Assembly (NCBI RefSeq): GCF_011045125.1
Contig: NZ_JAAKZF010000001.1
Location: 400,021-464,020, forward strand
Origin: Allomesorhizobium camelthorni
GTDB taxonomy: Bacteria; Pseudomonadota; Alphaproteobacteria; Rhizobiales; Rhizobiaceae
DNA: 64,000 nt
Direction of reading: 5' to 3'
The notes beneath the pieces were generated by a model. That model did no database searches and was not told the DNA's origin. It was given only the letters and a program-made list of their open reading frames with translations. Of the stretch, positions 1 through 9,003 are shown one piece after another. Numbering within the stretch: position 1 is the first letter of the stretch; each line of letters begins with the position of its first letter. Both the position numbers and the translations under genes were made by a program.

Positions 1-139
1 CCATAGTCCTCCAAACCGCATCGGCAATTCCGACAGCGCATCGAATTGTGGACAAGGCCGGTTCTGATACAGTCGCCGGCGCCGCGATGGCCGAACCGGC
101 CAGCTTTTGCACATTTGACCACAGACCCGGGCCGATCCT

Positions 140-961
140 GTGAACAAACCCCAGAGCTTCTTTCATCTGCACCTGATCTCCGACGCAACCGGCGAGACGC
201 TGCTTGCCGCCGGCCGCGCGGCCTCGGCTCAATACAAGGATGCGCGCGCGATCGAGCACATTTATCCGCTCATTCGCACGGAAAAACAGCTGGCGAAGGT
301 CTTCGAGGACATTGAGGAGGAGCCCGGCATCGTGCTTTACACGGTGGTGGATCAGCACCTCGCCGGCAAGATCGATGCGAAGGCTGCCCAGATGGGGCTG
401 CCCTGCGTCTCGGTGCTCGAGCCGGTTCTGACCGTGTTCCAGTCCTATCTCGGCACGCCGGCCGGCCGCCGGGTGGGCGCGCAGCATGTGCTCGACGCGG
501 AATATTTCCGCCGCATCGACGCGCTGAACTTCACCATGGAGCACGATGACGGCCAGCTGCCTTCCGACATCGAGGAAGCCGACATCGTTCTGATCGGCAT
601 ATCGCGCACCTCAAAGACGCCGACCAGCATTTATCTCGCCAATCGTGGCATCAAGACCGCCAACATCCCGATCGTCCTCGGCGTGCCGCTGCCCGAGAGT
701 CTGGCGAACGCGAAGAAGCCGCTCATCGTGGGGCTGGTGGCGACGGCGGAGCGGATTTCGCAGGTGCGCCAGAACCGGGTTCTCGGCTCGTCCGCCGGCT
801 ATGATGCCAATGGCTATGTCGACCGCGCGGCGATTGCCGAGGAACTGGCCTATGCGCGGCAGATCTGCACGAGGCACAATTGGCCGATGATCGATGTCAG
901 CCGCCGCTCGATCGAAGAAACCGCAGCGGCGATCGTTGCCCTGCGCGGCAGGACGCGGTAG
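140..961 (+). CDS. Pyruvate, phosphate dikinase regulatory protein (PDRP, DUF299 family)
   Basis: Bifunctional Ser/Thr kinase and pyrophosphorylase of the DUF299/PDRP family, which reversibly phosphorylates pyruvate phosphate dikinase (or PEP synthetase) and so sets PEP-pyruvate flux in the cytoplasm. The 273-aa length fits the family. Visible family features are the N-terminal [13 protein letters not shown] stretch (about residues 7-19) and the P-loop-like [11 protein letters not shown] segment near residue 155, followed by YLANRG. The start is a GTG at 140, which gives the usual N-terminus [12 protein letters not shown]. It is the first gene of a rightward core block leading to maf, 28 bp downstream. 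The upstream 139 bases contain no gene I can identify. Confidence 0.93.
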   Translation: MNKPQSFFHLHLISDATGETLLAAGRAASAQYKDARAIEHIYPLIRTEKQLAKVFEDIEEEPGIVLYTVVDQHLAGKIDAKAAQMGLPCVSVLEPVLTVFQSYLGTPAGRRVGAQHVLDAEYFRRIDALNFTMEHDDGQLPSDIEEADIVLIGISRTSKTPTSIYLANRGIKTANIPIVLGVPLPESLANAKKPLIVGLVATAERISQVRQNRVLGSSAGYDANGYVDRAAIAEELAYARQICTRHNWPMIDVSRRSIEETAAAIVALRGRTR

Positions 962-989
962 GGGCGCGTTGAAAACAAAGGCCAATCAA

Positions 990-1589
990 ATGCCGGAAAA
1001 ACTGATCCTCGCCTCGGGCAGTCCGTTTCGAAAATCGCTCCTCGCCAATGCCGGGATCGAATTCAGCGCGGTGCCGCCGACCGTCGACGAGCGCGCGCTT
1101 GAAGCGCCCTTGGAGGGAAGCGGCGCGACGCCGGAGGAGGTGGCCCAGATCCTGGCCGAGGCCAAGGCCGCCAATGTCAGCGAGAGCCATCCGAGTGCAC
1201 TGGTTCTCGGCTGCGACCAGACCCTGTCGCTCGGCGATCGGGTGTTTCACAAGCCGCGCGACATGGAAGATGCGCGCCGGCATCTGCTCGCTCTGTCTGG
1301 CAGGACGCATCATTTGAACAGCGCCGCGGTCCTGGTGCGCGGTGGCCAGACGCTGTGGCGGCATGTCGGCATAGCGAGCCTCACCATGCGCGAACTGGAC
1401 CCGGCCTTCATAGGCCGCCATCTGGCGCGGGTTGGCGTCAAAGCGCTGTCGAGCGTCGGGGCCTATCAGATCGAAGGCGAGGGCATCCAGCTGTTCCAGA
1501 AGATCGAGGGCGACTATTTCACCATAGTCGGCCTGCCACTGCTGCCCGTGCTCGCCGCTCTTCGCGAATTCGGGGCGATCGATGGCTGA
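990..1589 (+). CDS. maf: Maf-like nucleotide pyrophosphatase
   Basis: Maf/HAM1-superfamily nucleoside triphosphate pyrophosphatase, thought to hydrolyse non-canonical or excess NTPs in the cytoplasm. The 199-aa product opens with [18 protein letters not shown], the typical Maf N-terminal motif (SGSPFR replaces the common SASPRR). It carries the VLGCDQ motif near residue 70 and the GAYQIEG motif near 165. The ATG at 990 is chosen because it places the ASGSPFR motif at the usual distance from the N-terminus; an upstream in-frame TTG at 969 is less likely. Its 3' end overlaps the aroE start by 8 bp, so translation is probably coupled. Substrate specificity (YhdE-like or YceF-like) cannot be told by eye. 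Confidence 0.9.
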   Translation: MPEKLILASGSPFRKSLLANAGIEFSAVPPTVDERALEAPLEGSGATPEEVAQILAEAKAANVSESHPSALVLGCDQTLSLGDRVFHKPRDMEDARRHLLALSGRTHHLNSAAVLVRGGQTLWRHVGIASLTMRELDPAFIGRHLARVGVKALSSVGAYQIEGEGIQLFQKIEGDYFTIVGLPLLPVLAALREFGAIDG

Positions 1590-2424
1590 GCCAGTAAAGG
1601 CCTTTGTTTGCGGGCACCCTGTCGCGCACTCGCGTTCGCCGGCCATTCACGGCCATTGGCTCGCCCGCTACGGAATCGCCGGCAGCTATATGGCGATCGA
1701 CGTCGCGCCAGATGATTTCGCAGATTTTGTCCGCCATATCCGCGAAAATGGCTATGCCGGCGGCAATGTCACGATTCCGCACAAGGAAGCCGCCTGCCGG
1801 CTGGTTGAGCGTCGAGACCAGGCGGCGGAAGAAATCGGCGCGGTGAACACGCTATGGTTCGAGGCCGGCGTGCTTTGCGGCGGCAACACCGATGCGGTGG
1901 GCTTCGCCGCCAACCTTGATGAGCGCGCGCCCGGCTGGGCCGAAAACCGCGGAACCGTGGTGGTGCTCGGAGCAGGCGGAGCCGCCCGCGCCGTGCTCTT
2001 TGCGCTCAGGCAGCGCGGCTATCGCGATATCAGGGTCGTTAACCGGACGATGGCGCGCGCCGTCGAACTGGCGGACCAGTTCGGCCCCGGCGTAACGGCT
2101 CACGCTCCAGGTGCGGCGACCGAGTTGCTCGGCGATGCGGACCTGCTTGTCAACACAACCGCGCTCGGCATGTACGGCAATGCCGAGATCGCCGTCGACC
2201 CGGCAACTTTGCCCGACCGGGCGATTGTGACCGACATCGTTTATGTCCCGCTCGAAACGCCGCTGCTAGCGGCTGCACGCCGGCGCGGGCTGAAGACCGT
2301 CGATGGGCTCGGCATGTTGCTGCATCAGGCGGTTCCAGGCTTCGAACACTGGTTCGGCAGGCGACCGGAGGTCGATGCGGAGCTGCGCAGGCTGATCGTC
2401 GGCGACCTCGAGACCGCATCATGA
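1582..2424 (+). CDS. aroE: Shikimate dehydrogenase (NADP+)
   Basis: Catalyses NADPH-dependent reduction of 3-dehydroshikimate to shikimate in the common aromatic pathway. The 280-aa protein has the substrate-binding [10 protein letters not shown] segment (about residues 15-24), the [10 protein letters not shown] motif with the catalytic Lys near residue 68, the GGNTDAVGF motif near 100, and the GAGGAARA dinucleotide-binding loop near 130. The C-terminal GLGMLLHQA motif is also intact. It overlaps maf by 8 bp and coaE by 4 bp (ATGA), indicating an operon with translational coupling. No anomaly is seen. Confidence 0.96.
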   Translation: MAEPVKAFVCGHPVAHSRSPAIHGHWLARYGIAGSYMAIDVAPDDFADFVRHIRENGYAGGNVTIPHKEAACRLVERRDQAAEEIGAVNTLWFEAGVLCGGNTDAVGFAANLDERAPGWAENRGTVVVLGAGGAARAVLFALRQRGYRDIRVVNRTMARAVELADQFGPGVTAHAPGAATELLGDADLLVNTTALGMYGNAEIAVDPATLPDRAIVTDIVYVPLETPLLAAARRRGLKTVDGLGMLLHQAVPGFEHWFGRRPEVDAELRRLIVGDLETAS

Positions 2425-3017
2425 TCGTGCTCGGCCTTACCGGATCAATCGGGATGGGCAAATCGACCACCGCGAAAATGTTCAGGGAAGCCGGCGTGCC
2501 GGTGCACGATTCCGATGAAACGGTGCATCGCCTCTATACCGGCAAGGCAGCGCCGCTGATCGAGGAGGCGTTTCCGGGAACGGTGCGGGGCGGAACGGTC
2601 GATCGGGCGCAGCTCGCCGCCCAGGTTCTCGGCAGGCCGGAAGCGATGAAGAAGCTCGAGTCGATCATCCACCCGCTGGTCCGTGCCGATGCCGACGCCT
2701 TTGTCACGCGCCACCGCGACGCCAAAACGCCGCTGGTGGTGCTCGATATCCCGCTTCTGTTCGAGACCGGCGGCCGCGGCCGCGTCGAGAAGGTCGTCGT
2801 TGTCACCGCCCCGGCCGAGGTCCAGCGCGAGCGCGTACTGGCCCGGCCCGGCATGACCGAGGAAAAGCTCGACGCAATCCTGGCCAGCCAAGTTCCGGAC
2901 GCCGAAAAGCGCCGGCAGGCTGATTTCATCATCGACAGCAGCCAGGGCCTGGAAGCCGCGCGGGCCGAAGTCGCCCGCATCATCGCCGACTTGACCGGGG
3001 ACAAACCAACGGGCTAA
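2421..3017 (+). CDS. coaE: Dephospho-CoA kinase
   Basis: Last step of coenzyme A synthesis: ATP-dependent phosphorylation of the 3'-hydroxyl of dephospho-CoA. The 198-aa protein opens with the P-loop [12 protein letters not shown] (residues 5-16), followed by the [11 protein letters not shown] region typical of CoaE and the [10 protein letters not shown] motif near residue 110. The start ATG at 2421 overlaps the aroE stop as ATGA. It sits between aroE and dnaQ, the conserved alphaproteobacterial order. Length and motifs are normal. Confidence 0.95.
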   Translation: MIVLGLTGSIGMGKSTTAKMFREAGVPVHDSDETVHRLYTGKAAPLIEEAFPGTVRGGTVDRAQLAAQVLGRPEAMKKLESIIHPLVRADADAFVTRHRDAKTPLVVLDIPLLFETGGRGRVEKVVVVTAPAEVQRERVLARPGMTEEKLDAILASQVPDAEKRRQADFIIDSSQGLEAARAEVARIIADLTGDKPTG

Positions 3018-3081
3018 CAGCGCCGCCCTTGCTCAAAAAGCCCGCTGCGGCCAAGCTTGGCCGTGGAGTGATTCGGTACCA

Positions 3082-3810
3082 ATGCGCGAAATCATATTCG
3101 ATACGGAAACGACCGGGCTCGACGCGCGAGACGACCGTATCATCGAGATCGGCGGCGTCGAGCTCGTCAACCGCTTCCCCACCGGCCGCAATTTCCATGT
3201 TTTCATCAATCCGCAAGGCCGCGACGTGCATCCGGACGCGCAGGCCGTGCACGGTATCAGCAATGCCGACCTTAAGGACAAGCCGCCGTTCGCGGAGATC
3301 GCCGGCCAGTTCCTCGAATTTGTCGATGGCGCCAAGCTGGTCGCGCACAATGCCGGCTTCGACATGGGCTTCATCAATGCCGAACTGGGGCGGCTCGGCG
3401 CGCCGGCGATCGGTCCGGACCGGGTCGTCGACACTCTGGCCCTGGCGCGGCGCAAGCACCCGATGGGGCCGAATTCACTCGACGCGCTCTGCCGGCGCTA
3501 CGGCATCGACAACAGCCGCCGCACCAAGCATGGCGCGCTGCTCGATTCGGAGCTTCTGGCCGAAGTCTATATCGAGCTGATCGGCGGCAAGCAGGCAGCG
3601 CTTATCCTGGACGCGGTCGCGTCAACGCCGGCAGGCGGCGCCGCAATGATTCACGTGGAACTTTCCATCCAGGCGCGGCCGGAGCCGCTGCCCTCGCGGC
3701 TGACGGACGATGAACGCGCCAACCATGCCAGGCTGGTCGCCGAGCTGGGCGAAAAGTCGATCTGGGCGCAGCTGCGCCAGGACCGGTCGGACCTGCGGGT
3801 TCAGGCGTAA
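3082..3810 (+). CDS. dnaQ: DNA polymerase III epsilon subunit, 3'-5' proofreading exonuclease
   Basis: DEDDh-type exonuclease that proofreads during replication as part of the pol III core. Exo I motif FDTETTGLD lies at residues 5-13. Exo II appears as VAHNAGFDMGF near residue 91, and the Exo III His region as TKHGALLDSELLAEVY near 145-160. The 242-aa length matches alphaproteobacterial DnaQ. The start ATG at 3082 is 64 bp after coaE. The C-terminal tail (about residues 185-242) would hold the polymerase-binding part. A stem-loop terminator follows directly, so this is the end of the PDRP-maf-aroE-coaE-dnaQ transcription unit. Confidence 0.95.
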   Translation: MREIIFDTETTGLDARDDRIIEIGGVELVNRFPTGRNFHVFINPQGRDVHPDAQAVHGISNADLKDKPPFAEIAGQFLEFVDGAKLVAHNAGFDMGFINAELGRLGAPAIGPDRVVDTLALARRKHPMGPNSLDALCRRYGIDNSRRTKHGALLDSELLAEVYIELIGGKQAALILDAVASTPAGGAAMIHVELSIQARPEPLPSRLTDDERANHARLVAELGEKSIWAQLRQDRSDLRVQA

Positions 3811-3836
3811 AAAACCCGGCGCGAGGCCGGGTTTTT
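3811..3836. terminator. Bidirectional rho-independent terminator between dnaQ and secB
   Basis: A GC-rich stem AACCCGGC / GCCGGGTT with a 5-nt loop is flanked by an A run on the left and a T run on the right. It therefore reads as a terminator on both strands. The flanking genes dnaQ (+) and secB (-) converge on it, which fits a shared terminator. Confidence 0.85.
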
Positions 3837-3862
3837 CATTTCCGTGTCCAGGTCGCCTGACG

Positions 3863-4378
3863 TCAGCTGACCTTGACCTTGGAGGCCGTCTTGTCCTCCG
3901 CCATCTTCTGCTGGAACATCTGCGCGAAGTCGATCGGATCGAGCATCAGCGGCGGGAAACCGCCATTGCGGGTGGCTTCGGCGATGATCTGGCGTGCGAA
4001 GGGGAACAGCAGCCGTGGGCACTCGATGAACAGCAGCGGCAGCATGTGCTCCTGCGGGAAACCCTCGATGCGGAATACGCCGCCATAGACGAGCTCGACA
4101 TTGAACAGCACGTCCTTGTCGAAGGAGGCCTTGGCGTTCAGCGACAGATTGACGTCGAATTCCTTCTCCGACAGCGGATTGGCGTTGACGTTGACGCTGA
4201 TGTTGATGCCCGGGGCCTTGTCGCGGCCGCGCAGTGAATTAGGCGCGCCGGGGCTCTCGAAGGAAAGATCCTTCACATATTGGGCAAGCACGTTGAGCGA
4301 AGCCTGGGTCGTTCCGGCGTTTCCGTTTCCGCTGATCGGCGTTCCGGCCGACTCGTTTTCTTTTTCTTTGCTGGCCAT
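3863..4378 (-). CDS. secB: Protein-export chaperone SecB
   Basis: Cytoplasmic homotetrameric chaperone that keeps preproteins unfolded and delivers them to SecA. The 171-aa product has the SecB core beginning near residue 27 ([19 protein letters not shown]), then the [10 protein letters not shown] strand and the [14 protein letters not shown] segment. The C-terminal [20 protein letters not shown] stretch is the SecA/substrate-contact region typical of the family. It is a single leftward gene converging on dnaQ, with a Ser/Gly/Asn-rich N-terminal extension of about 25 residues as in many alphaproteobacteria. Confidence 0.95.
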   Translation of the reverse strand: MASKEKENESAGTPISGNGNAGTTQASLNVLAQYVKDLSFESPGAPNSLRGRDKAPGINISVNVNANPLSEKEFDVNLSLNAKASFDKDVLFNVELVYGGVFRIEGFPQEHMLPLLFIECPRLLFPFARQIIAEATRNGGFPPLMLDPIDFAQMFQQKMAEDKTASKVKVS

Positions 4379-4477
4379 CAGCCACGGTCCTCTTGGTTCA
4401 GCCGCGCGGCGGCCCGTTTAAATCGAGCGTTCGCTAGCATGCGCGGCATGCCAAGACAAGGAAAAGGGCTCTTGCCG

Positions 4478-4966
4478 TCACTCGTCGTCTATCTGTCGCC
4501 AGGGCGATCCCGGAGACCCCCCTTTCGAATAGTCGTCGGGATCGAGGTCGATGGTGCGGCCGCGTCCCCTCCGGGCAAAGCCACCGCCCATCGTGGAAAA
4601 ATCGGTTGCGAAATTGACGCGACTTTTCAGGAACCGCCAGCCGAGGTCGCGCACCTTCGGTACGAACAGCAGTATGCCGAGGATGTCGGTCAGGAAGCCA
4701 GGAATGAGCAGGAGGAAACCTGCGAGGAGGATCATGATGCCGTGGGCGAGCTCCCGCCCCGGGTCGCGCCCGGCCTCGATGTCGCGGCGGATGCGCGTCA
4801 TGACCCCGAAGCCCTGGAAGCGCATCAGCATGGCGCCGGCAATGCCGGTCGCCACGATGAGCCCGAGCGTGGCGAGAACCCCGATCTGACGGCCGACCAG
4901 CACGAAGCCTGCTATTTCCAGGAGCGGAAGCACAAGCAGGAAGAGGGGGATGAAGGGAATGCGCAC
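4478..4966 (-). CDS. fxsA: FxsA family membrane protein
   Basis: Small integral membrane protein of the FxsA family; in E. coli fxsA overexpression relieves F-plasmid exclusion of phage T7, while the cellular role elsewhere is unknown. The 162-aa product starts with MRIPFIPLFLLVLPLLEIAGFVLVG, a membrane helix with the family's EIAGF signature, followed by helices near residues 30-50 and 75-100 (LLAGFLLLIPGFLTDILG, the second family hallmark). The C-terminal half is polar and Arg/Gly/Asp-rich. It is commonly found between secB and the Tim44-like gene in Rhizobiales, as here. The 99 bp to secB and the 199 bp to the divergent Tim44-like gene hold no further gene. Confidence 0.9.
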   Translation of the reverse strand: MRIPFIPLFLLVLPLLEIAGFVLVGRQIGVLATLGLIVATGIAGAMLMRFQGFGVMTRIRRDIEAGRDPGRELAHGIMILLAGFLLLIPGFLTDILGILLFVPKVRDLGWRFLKSRVNFATDFSTMGGGFARRGRGRTIDLDPDDYSKGGSPGSPWRQIDDE

Positions 4967-5165
4967 GAAACCGCCAGGGCTGGAGTTGGAATGGGCATGG
5001 GCCAGTCAATGCTGGCGCATCGCTCCACAGATAGGTATGCACGGCTTTAATTTGAATGATTGCGGCATGCGTTCTATATGCAGTGATTGAACAGCGCGAC
5101 GCGGCGCCGGACGGCGATCTCGCCATCCCAAGCCCGCTGGGACACGGGATCGGTTGGCGGAAGAC

Positions 5166-5870
5166 ATGGAATTCTTCGATTTCGGCACGATATTTTTTCT
5201 GATCGCGGCTGTCGTGATCTTTTTTCAGCTCCGCAACGTGCTGGGCCGCCGGACCGGCAGTGAGCGGCCGCCTTTCGATCCCTATACGGCCGGCCGCGCG
5301 CGCACCAAGGATGCGGCGGCAAAACCTGAAAACGTCGTCTCCCTGCCGCGCAAGCGCACGGCTGCCGAAACCGAGGAAAGCTTCGCCGCCATCGACGCTT
5401 TCGCCAAGCCCGGAACCGAGCTGAACAAGGGGCTTCGCTCGATCAAGGAAGCCGATCCGTCCTTCGACCCCAAGAATTTCGTCGACGGCGCGAAGATGGC
5501 CTATGAGATGATCGTCATGGCCTATGCCGACGGCGACCGCAAAACGCTGAAAAACCTGCTTTCCCGGGAGGTCTATGACGGCTTCGTCGCGGCGATCGCC
5601 GACCGCGAGAAGCGCAACGAGAAAATCCAGTCTTCCTTTGTCGGCATAAACAAGGCCGACATCGTCTCGGCCGAGATGAAAAATGGCGAAGCCCACATTA
5701 CGCTGCGCATTGTCAGCGAGCTGATCTCTGCGACCCGCGACAATGCCGGCGCCGTCATAGACGGCGATCCTGAAACGGTCGCCGAGGTCAAGGATGTCTG
5801 GACCTTCGCCCGTGACACGCGGTCGCGCGATCCGAACTGGAAGCTGGTCGCGACCGAAGAGGAAGACTGA
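5166..5870 (+). CDS. Tim44-like domain membrane protein
   Basis: Bacterial Tim44/TimA-type protein: one N-terminal membrane helix (about residues 5-21, FGTIFFLIAAVVIFFQL), a charged linker, and a C-terminal Tim44 domain (about residues 85-225) of the NTF2-like fold. In mitochondria the homologous domain tethers the import motor; the bacterial role is not settled. The ATG at 5166 is preferred over the upstream in-frame TTG at 5154 because GGAAG lies just before it. It is divergent from fxsA and is followed 25 bp later by mltA, the usual alphaproteobacterial order. Confidence 0.88.
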   Translation: MEFFDFGTIFFLIAAVVIFFQLRNVLGRRTGSERPPFDPYTAGRARTKDAAAKPENVVSLPRKRTAAETEESFAAIDAFAKPGTELNKGLRSIKEADPSFDPKNFVDGAKMAYEMIVMAYADGDRKTLKNLLSREVYDGFVAAIADREKRNEKIQSSFVGINKADIVSAEMKNGEAHITLRIVSELISATRDNAGAVIDGDPETVAEVKDVWTFARDTRSRDPNWKLVATEEED

Positions 5871-5895
5871 CGCTCGACGGCCGGGGGTCCGTTCG

Positions 5896-6999
5896 GTGCC
5901 GCTTTCGCCTGCCTTCCAGATTGTCTCCTTTGCCGATCTGCCGGGCTGGATCGCGGACGATCAATCCGGCGCTTTCGAAGCGTTTCGGCGCTCGGCCTTG
6001 TATGTCCTGTCGAAGCCGTATCGCTCCGGCGCGCTGGGCGTGGTTTTTTCCAGCTTTGCCGAAGCTTATGAGGCTGCGCGGGCGACGAAATCCCTGACGC
6101 ATGCGGAGGCGAAAGCCTTTTTCGAGATTTACTTCGTGCCGGCCCGCATCGTGCCGGAAGATTCTGGTTCCGGTCTAGTCACCGGGTTTTACGAGCCCGA
6201 GGTCGAGGCGTCGCCGGTCCGTACGGAGCGCTTTTGCGTGCCGCTGCTTTCGCGCCCGGCAGATCTCGTTGATATCGACGATGAAAACCGCCCGGACGGA
6301 ATGGACCCTTATCTCGCGTTCGCCAGGCAAACCGAAGCTGGGTTGGTCGAATATTTCGACCGCACGGCGATCGAAACCGGCGCGCTTGCCGGGCAGAACC
6401 TAGAAATCGCCTGGCTCGAGAGCAAGGTGGACGCCTTCTTCATTCACGTGCAGGGCGCAGCGCGGCTCCATATGCCCGACGGCTCGCTCCGGCGCGTCAC
6501 TTATGCCGCCAAATCCGGCCAGCGCTTTTCCGGCCCGGGGAAGATGCTCGCCGACCTCGGCGAAATCCCGCTGAGCGAGGTGACCATGCAGTCGATAAGG
6601 GCATGGCTCGCGCGAAATCCGGACCGCGTCGATGAGATACTGCAGCGGAACCGCTCCTATATCTTCTTTCGCGAAGCGCCGGTCGACGACCCGGCGCTCG
6701 GCCCCATAGCTGCGGCCAAAGTGCCGCTGACGCCCGGCCGATCGATCGCCGTGGACCGGCTGCTGCACACATTCGGTACGCCTTTCTTCATCGACGCACC
6801 GTCGCTGACCTCCTTCGGCGGAAAGCCCTTCCGCCGGCTGATGATCGCGCAGGACACCGGATCGGCGATCGTCGGCGCGGCGCGCGGCGACCTTTTTGCC
6901 GGCTCCGGCGATGAAGCCGGCGAAATAGCCGGCGTGGTACGCAACGAGGCGGATTTCTTCGCGCTCATCCCCCGCGCTTTGGCCGAGGCAGCGCCATGA
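5896..6999 (+). CDS. mltA: MltA-family murein lytic transglycosylase
   Basis: Cleaves the MurNAc-GlcNAc bond of peptidoglycan with formation of 1,6-anhydromuramic acid. The MltA domain contains the VTGFYEPEVEAS motif near residue 95 and the C-terminal 3D domain with AQDTGSAIVGAARGDLF near residue 315, which carries the catalytic Asp region. The GTG at 5896 is chosen because it follows the Tim44-like stop; the open frame extends further upstream only by overlapping that gene. No signal peptide or lipobox is evident at this start, so either export uses an unrecognised N-terminus or the start is misplaced. Its 3' end overlaps smr by 4 bp. Confidence 0.87.
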   Translation: MPLSPAFQIVSFADLPGWIADDQSGAFEAFRRSALYVLSKPYRSGALGVVFSSFAEAYEAARATKSLTHAEAKAFFEIYFVPARIVPEDSGSGLVTGFYEPEVEASPVRTERFCVPLLSRPADLVDIDDENRPDGMDPYLAFARQTEAGLVEYFDRTAIETGALAGQNLEIAWLESKVDAFFIHVQGAARLHMPDGSLRRVTYAAKSGQRFSGPGKMLADLGEIPLSEVTMQSIRAWLARNPDRVDEILQRNRSYIFFREAPVDDPALGPIAAAKVPLTPGRSIAVDRLLHTFGTPFFIDAPSLTSFGGKPFRRLMIAQDTGSAIVGAARGDLFAGSGDEAGEIAGVVRNEADFFALIPRALAEAAP

Positions 7000-7535
7000 G
7001 CAGGCCTTCGGACAGGAGCCTGAGTGACGAAGACCGCGTCTTGTGGAATCTCGTCGCCCGCTCGGCAAAACCGCTGAAGGGCAAGCGGGCGGTCGACATT
7101 CCCGAGCCTCCTCCGGCGTCGATGGAAGACGCGATGGAAACGGTTGCACCCAAGCCCGCCGTTTCGCCTGCCGCCCGGCCGAAGCAGATCGTCTCGCATT
7201 CCCTCGACAGACCGACATACGAGAAGCTGGCGAAGGGCCGGCTGCCGATCGAGGGCCGCGTCGACCTGCACGGCATGAGCCAGGAGCAGGCTTATTCGCT
7301 GCTGCTTTCCTTCCTGCACCGGGCCCATGCCGGCGGCGTGCGCTACGTGCTGGTGATCACCGGCAAAGGCTCGTCGTCGGGAGGTGAGGGCGTGTTGCGG
7401 CGCGCCGTTCCGGCCTGGCTCTCGACCGCGCCGTTCCGGCCGCTCGTCAGCAGCCATGATCACGCCGCCCGTAACCATGGCGGCGCCGGCGCGCTCTATG
7501 TCCGGCTGCGCCGGCATCCTGCGAAAAACCCGTGA
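6996..7535 (+). CDS. Smr/MutS2-domain protein
   Basis: Small MutS-related (Smr) domain protein of the SmrA/YdaL type; such domains are DNA or RNA endonucleases or nucleic-acid binders. The N-terminal 75 residues are basic and Pro-rich and probably disordered. The Smr domain covers about residues 85-178 and shows the DLHG motif, then VLVITGKGSSSGGEGVLR (residues about 121-138), the hallmark TGKG loop. The C-terminal HGGAGALYVRLRR closes the domain. The start overlaps mltA (ATGA) and the end overlaps the next gene, so the three genes form one operon. Function in this organism is not known. Confidence 0.88.
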   Translation: MSRPSDRSLSDEDRVLWNLVARSAKPLKGKRAVDIPEPPPASMEDAMETVAPKPAVSPAARPKQIVSHSLDRPTYEKLAKGRLPIEGRVDLHGMSQEQAYSLLLSFLHRAHAGGVRYVLVITGKGSSSGGEGVLRRAVPAWLSTAPFRPLVSSHDHAARNHGGAGALYVRLRRHPAKNP

Positions 7536-7900
7536 CGCCGTTCGGGGCGAAGATGCGGGCGCTCAGGCGCGAGCGTGGCGTCAGCCAGAAGGACATGGCC
7601 AGGGCGCTGGGTGTCAGCGCCGCCTATTTGTCGGCGCTGGAACATGGCCGCCGCGGCGCGCCGGGATGGGCGCTGGTGCAGAAAATCATCGGCTACTTCA
7701 ACGTGATCTGGGATGATGCGGAGGAGCTGGAGCGGCTGGCCGAGACGTCGCATCCGCGCGTCATCGTAGACACGTCGGGCTTGTCACCAGTCGCTACCGA
7801 ACTGGCGAACCTGCTTGCGGCAAGCATAGGCCGGCTTGAACCTGATCAGATCCGCAGCCTGATCGACCAGGTTGAGGCAGCGCTGGAGAAGCGGCGGTAG
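7532..7900 (+). CDS. XRE-family helix-turn-helix regulator
   Basis: 122-aa protein with an N-terminal Cro/C1-type helix-turn-helix: RRERGVSQKDMARALGVSAAYLSALEHG (about residues 11-38) contains both helices, with Ser-Ala-Ala-Tyr-Leu-Ser in the recognition helix. The C-terminal half (about 75-120) is helical and acidic/basic and may dimerise. The GTG start at 7532 overlaps the smr stop by 4 bp (GTGA). It is a conserved neighbour of mltA and smr in Rhizobiales. Targets are unknown; autoregulation or envelope-related control would be inference only. Confidence 0.82.
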   Translation: MTPFGAKMRALRRERGVSQKDMARALGVSAAYLSALEHGRRGAPGWALVQKIIGYFNVIWDDAEELERLAETSHPRVIVDTSGLSPVATELANLLAASIGRLEPDQIRSLIDQVEAALEKRR

Positions 7901-7930
7901 CGTACGAACGGAGGTTCGGGTCGTGGAAAA

Positions 7931-8890
7931 CTAAAACAGGGCCCTCAGCTCCGGCAGCTTCTCGTTGACGAGCCAGCCATAATAATTCTCTTCCGGAAGC
8001 CTAGGCTCTTGCCCTTCCGCGAAGCGCTTCTCGTTCTCGGCCTTGAGCGCGTAGGCGCGGGCTTCCGGATCGCCGACATTATACAGCGTCGCGGTGATGC
8101 CGGGATTTTGCGAGATGTCGAAGCCGGCGATCGTCCGGTAGGCGTCAATCGACTTTTTCAGCGTCGCCGCCACATAGGGAAGGGTCAGGTCCGGATCCAT
8201 GATGGTTTCGTAGACGTGGTTCGGCTGCCCGGCGTCGAGCTTCGGCAGGCCAGAGACCTGATGCACCAGATCGCTCATCTGCAGCGCGGTCAGCGGGTTG
8301 AGCTGACCGATGCCGAAGGTCTGCCCGGCATAGAAGGGCTGGAAAAAGGTGGCGCTGAAGCGGTCGTCGGGATAGGAGACGCCGCCCACCGTCCGGCCGC
8401 GGAATTCCCGGTTCCAGACGCGCTCGCGGCAGGTCCACACCTTATAGCTGTCCGACAGGTCCGCGCAGGCTGAAAATTCCGGCCGTGCGATGAAATCGAC
8501 GATGTCTTCCTCACCGTAGCTGAAGGTCAGCTGGCTGCTGAGGTAGGACACCGCCTTGACGTAGTAAGTCTGCAGCCGGTCATAGGCGTCGACATTATAA
8601 GTGTGCTCGCCGACGATCGCGCCGGCAATGTGGATGGGGTCGATGCCGTAGGCGTCGGCCGTCGCCCTGATCTTGGAGCGCAACTCCTGGTCGCTCTGCA
8701 ACAGGGCATAGACTTTGCGGTACTTGGCGTCGAAGCTGGTCTTGCCGGCCTGCGTGCGCTTGGCCGACGCGCCCGGGACGCCGGGCTGTTCCGGGTACCG
8801 ATTGCCCACGGGCACGATCGTTTGCGCCTGCGCAATACCGGCGCCAAGCGCCAGGATCAGCGCAACCGCCAAGGAAAATGATCTCGTCAT
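7931..8890 (-). CDS. DUF1402 family secreted protein
   Basis: 319-aa exported protein of a rhizobial conserved family without assigned function. A Sec signal peptide is clear at residues 1-24 (MTRSFSLAVALILALGAGIAQA, cleavage after AQA). The mature part has the segment GIDPIHIAGAIVGEHTYNVD near residue 85 and FGIGQLNPLTALQMSD near 195. These recall lysozyme-like or transglycosylase-fold proteins (helical, with a Glu after an AGAIVGE stretch), but this is only a resemblance. The ATG at 8890 is preferred over one at 8908 because it begins the signal peptide. It converges on the XRE gene; the 113 bases between it and hslU hold nothing else I can recognise. Confidence 0.8.
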   Translation of the reverse strand: MTRSFSLAVALILALGAGIAQAQTIVPVGNRYPEQPGVPGASAKRTQAGKTSFDAKYRKVYALLQSDQELRSKIRATADAYGIDPIHIAGAIVGEHTYNVDAYDRLQTYYVKAVSYLSSQLTFSYGEEDIVDFIARPEFSACADLSDSYKVWTCRERVWNREFRGRTVGGVSYPDDRFSATFFQPFYAGQTFGIGQLNPLTALQMSDLVHQVSGLPKLDAGQPNHVYETIMDPDLTLPYVAATLKKSIDAYRTIAGFDISQNPGITATLYNVGDPEARAYALKAENEKRFAEGQEPRLPEENYYGWLVNEKLPELRALF

Positions 8891-9003
8891 GTGCCGCCGC
8901 AACCCCATGGCCCCACAGCCGCGCAACCTAGGTAAAGCCCGAATAGGAGTCGAGTCCCTGTTGCCCGGCGTTCTTCGCCGGCCCCCCACCCGGTGCCGGC
9001 CCT

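Noticed and set aside
1..139. Leading 139 bases as a gene or the start of a leftward gene such as hemE
   Set aside because: Only a CAT near the left edge is compatible with a minus-strand start; no coding sequence is available to test it.
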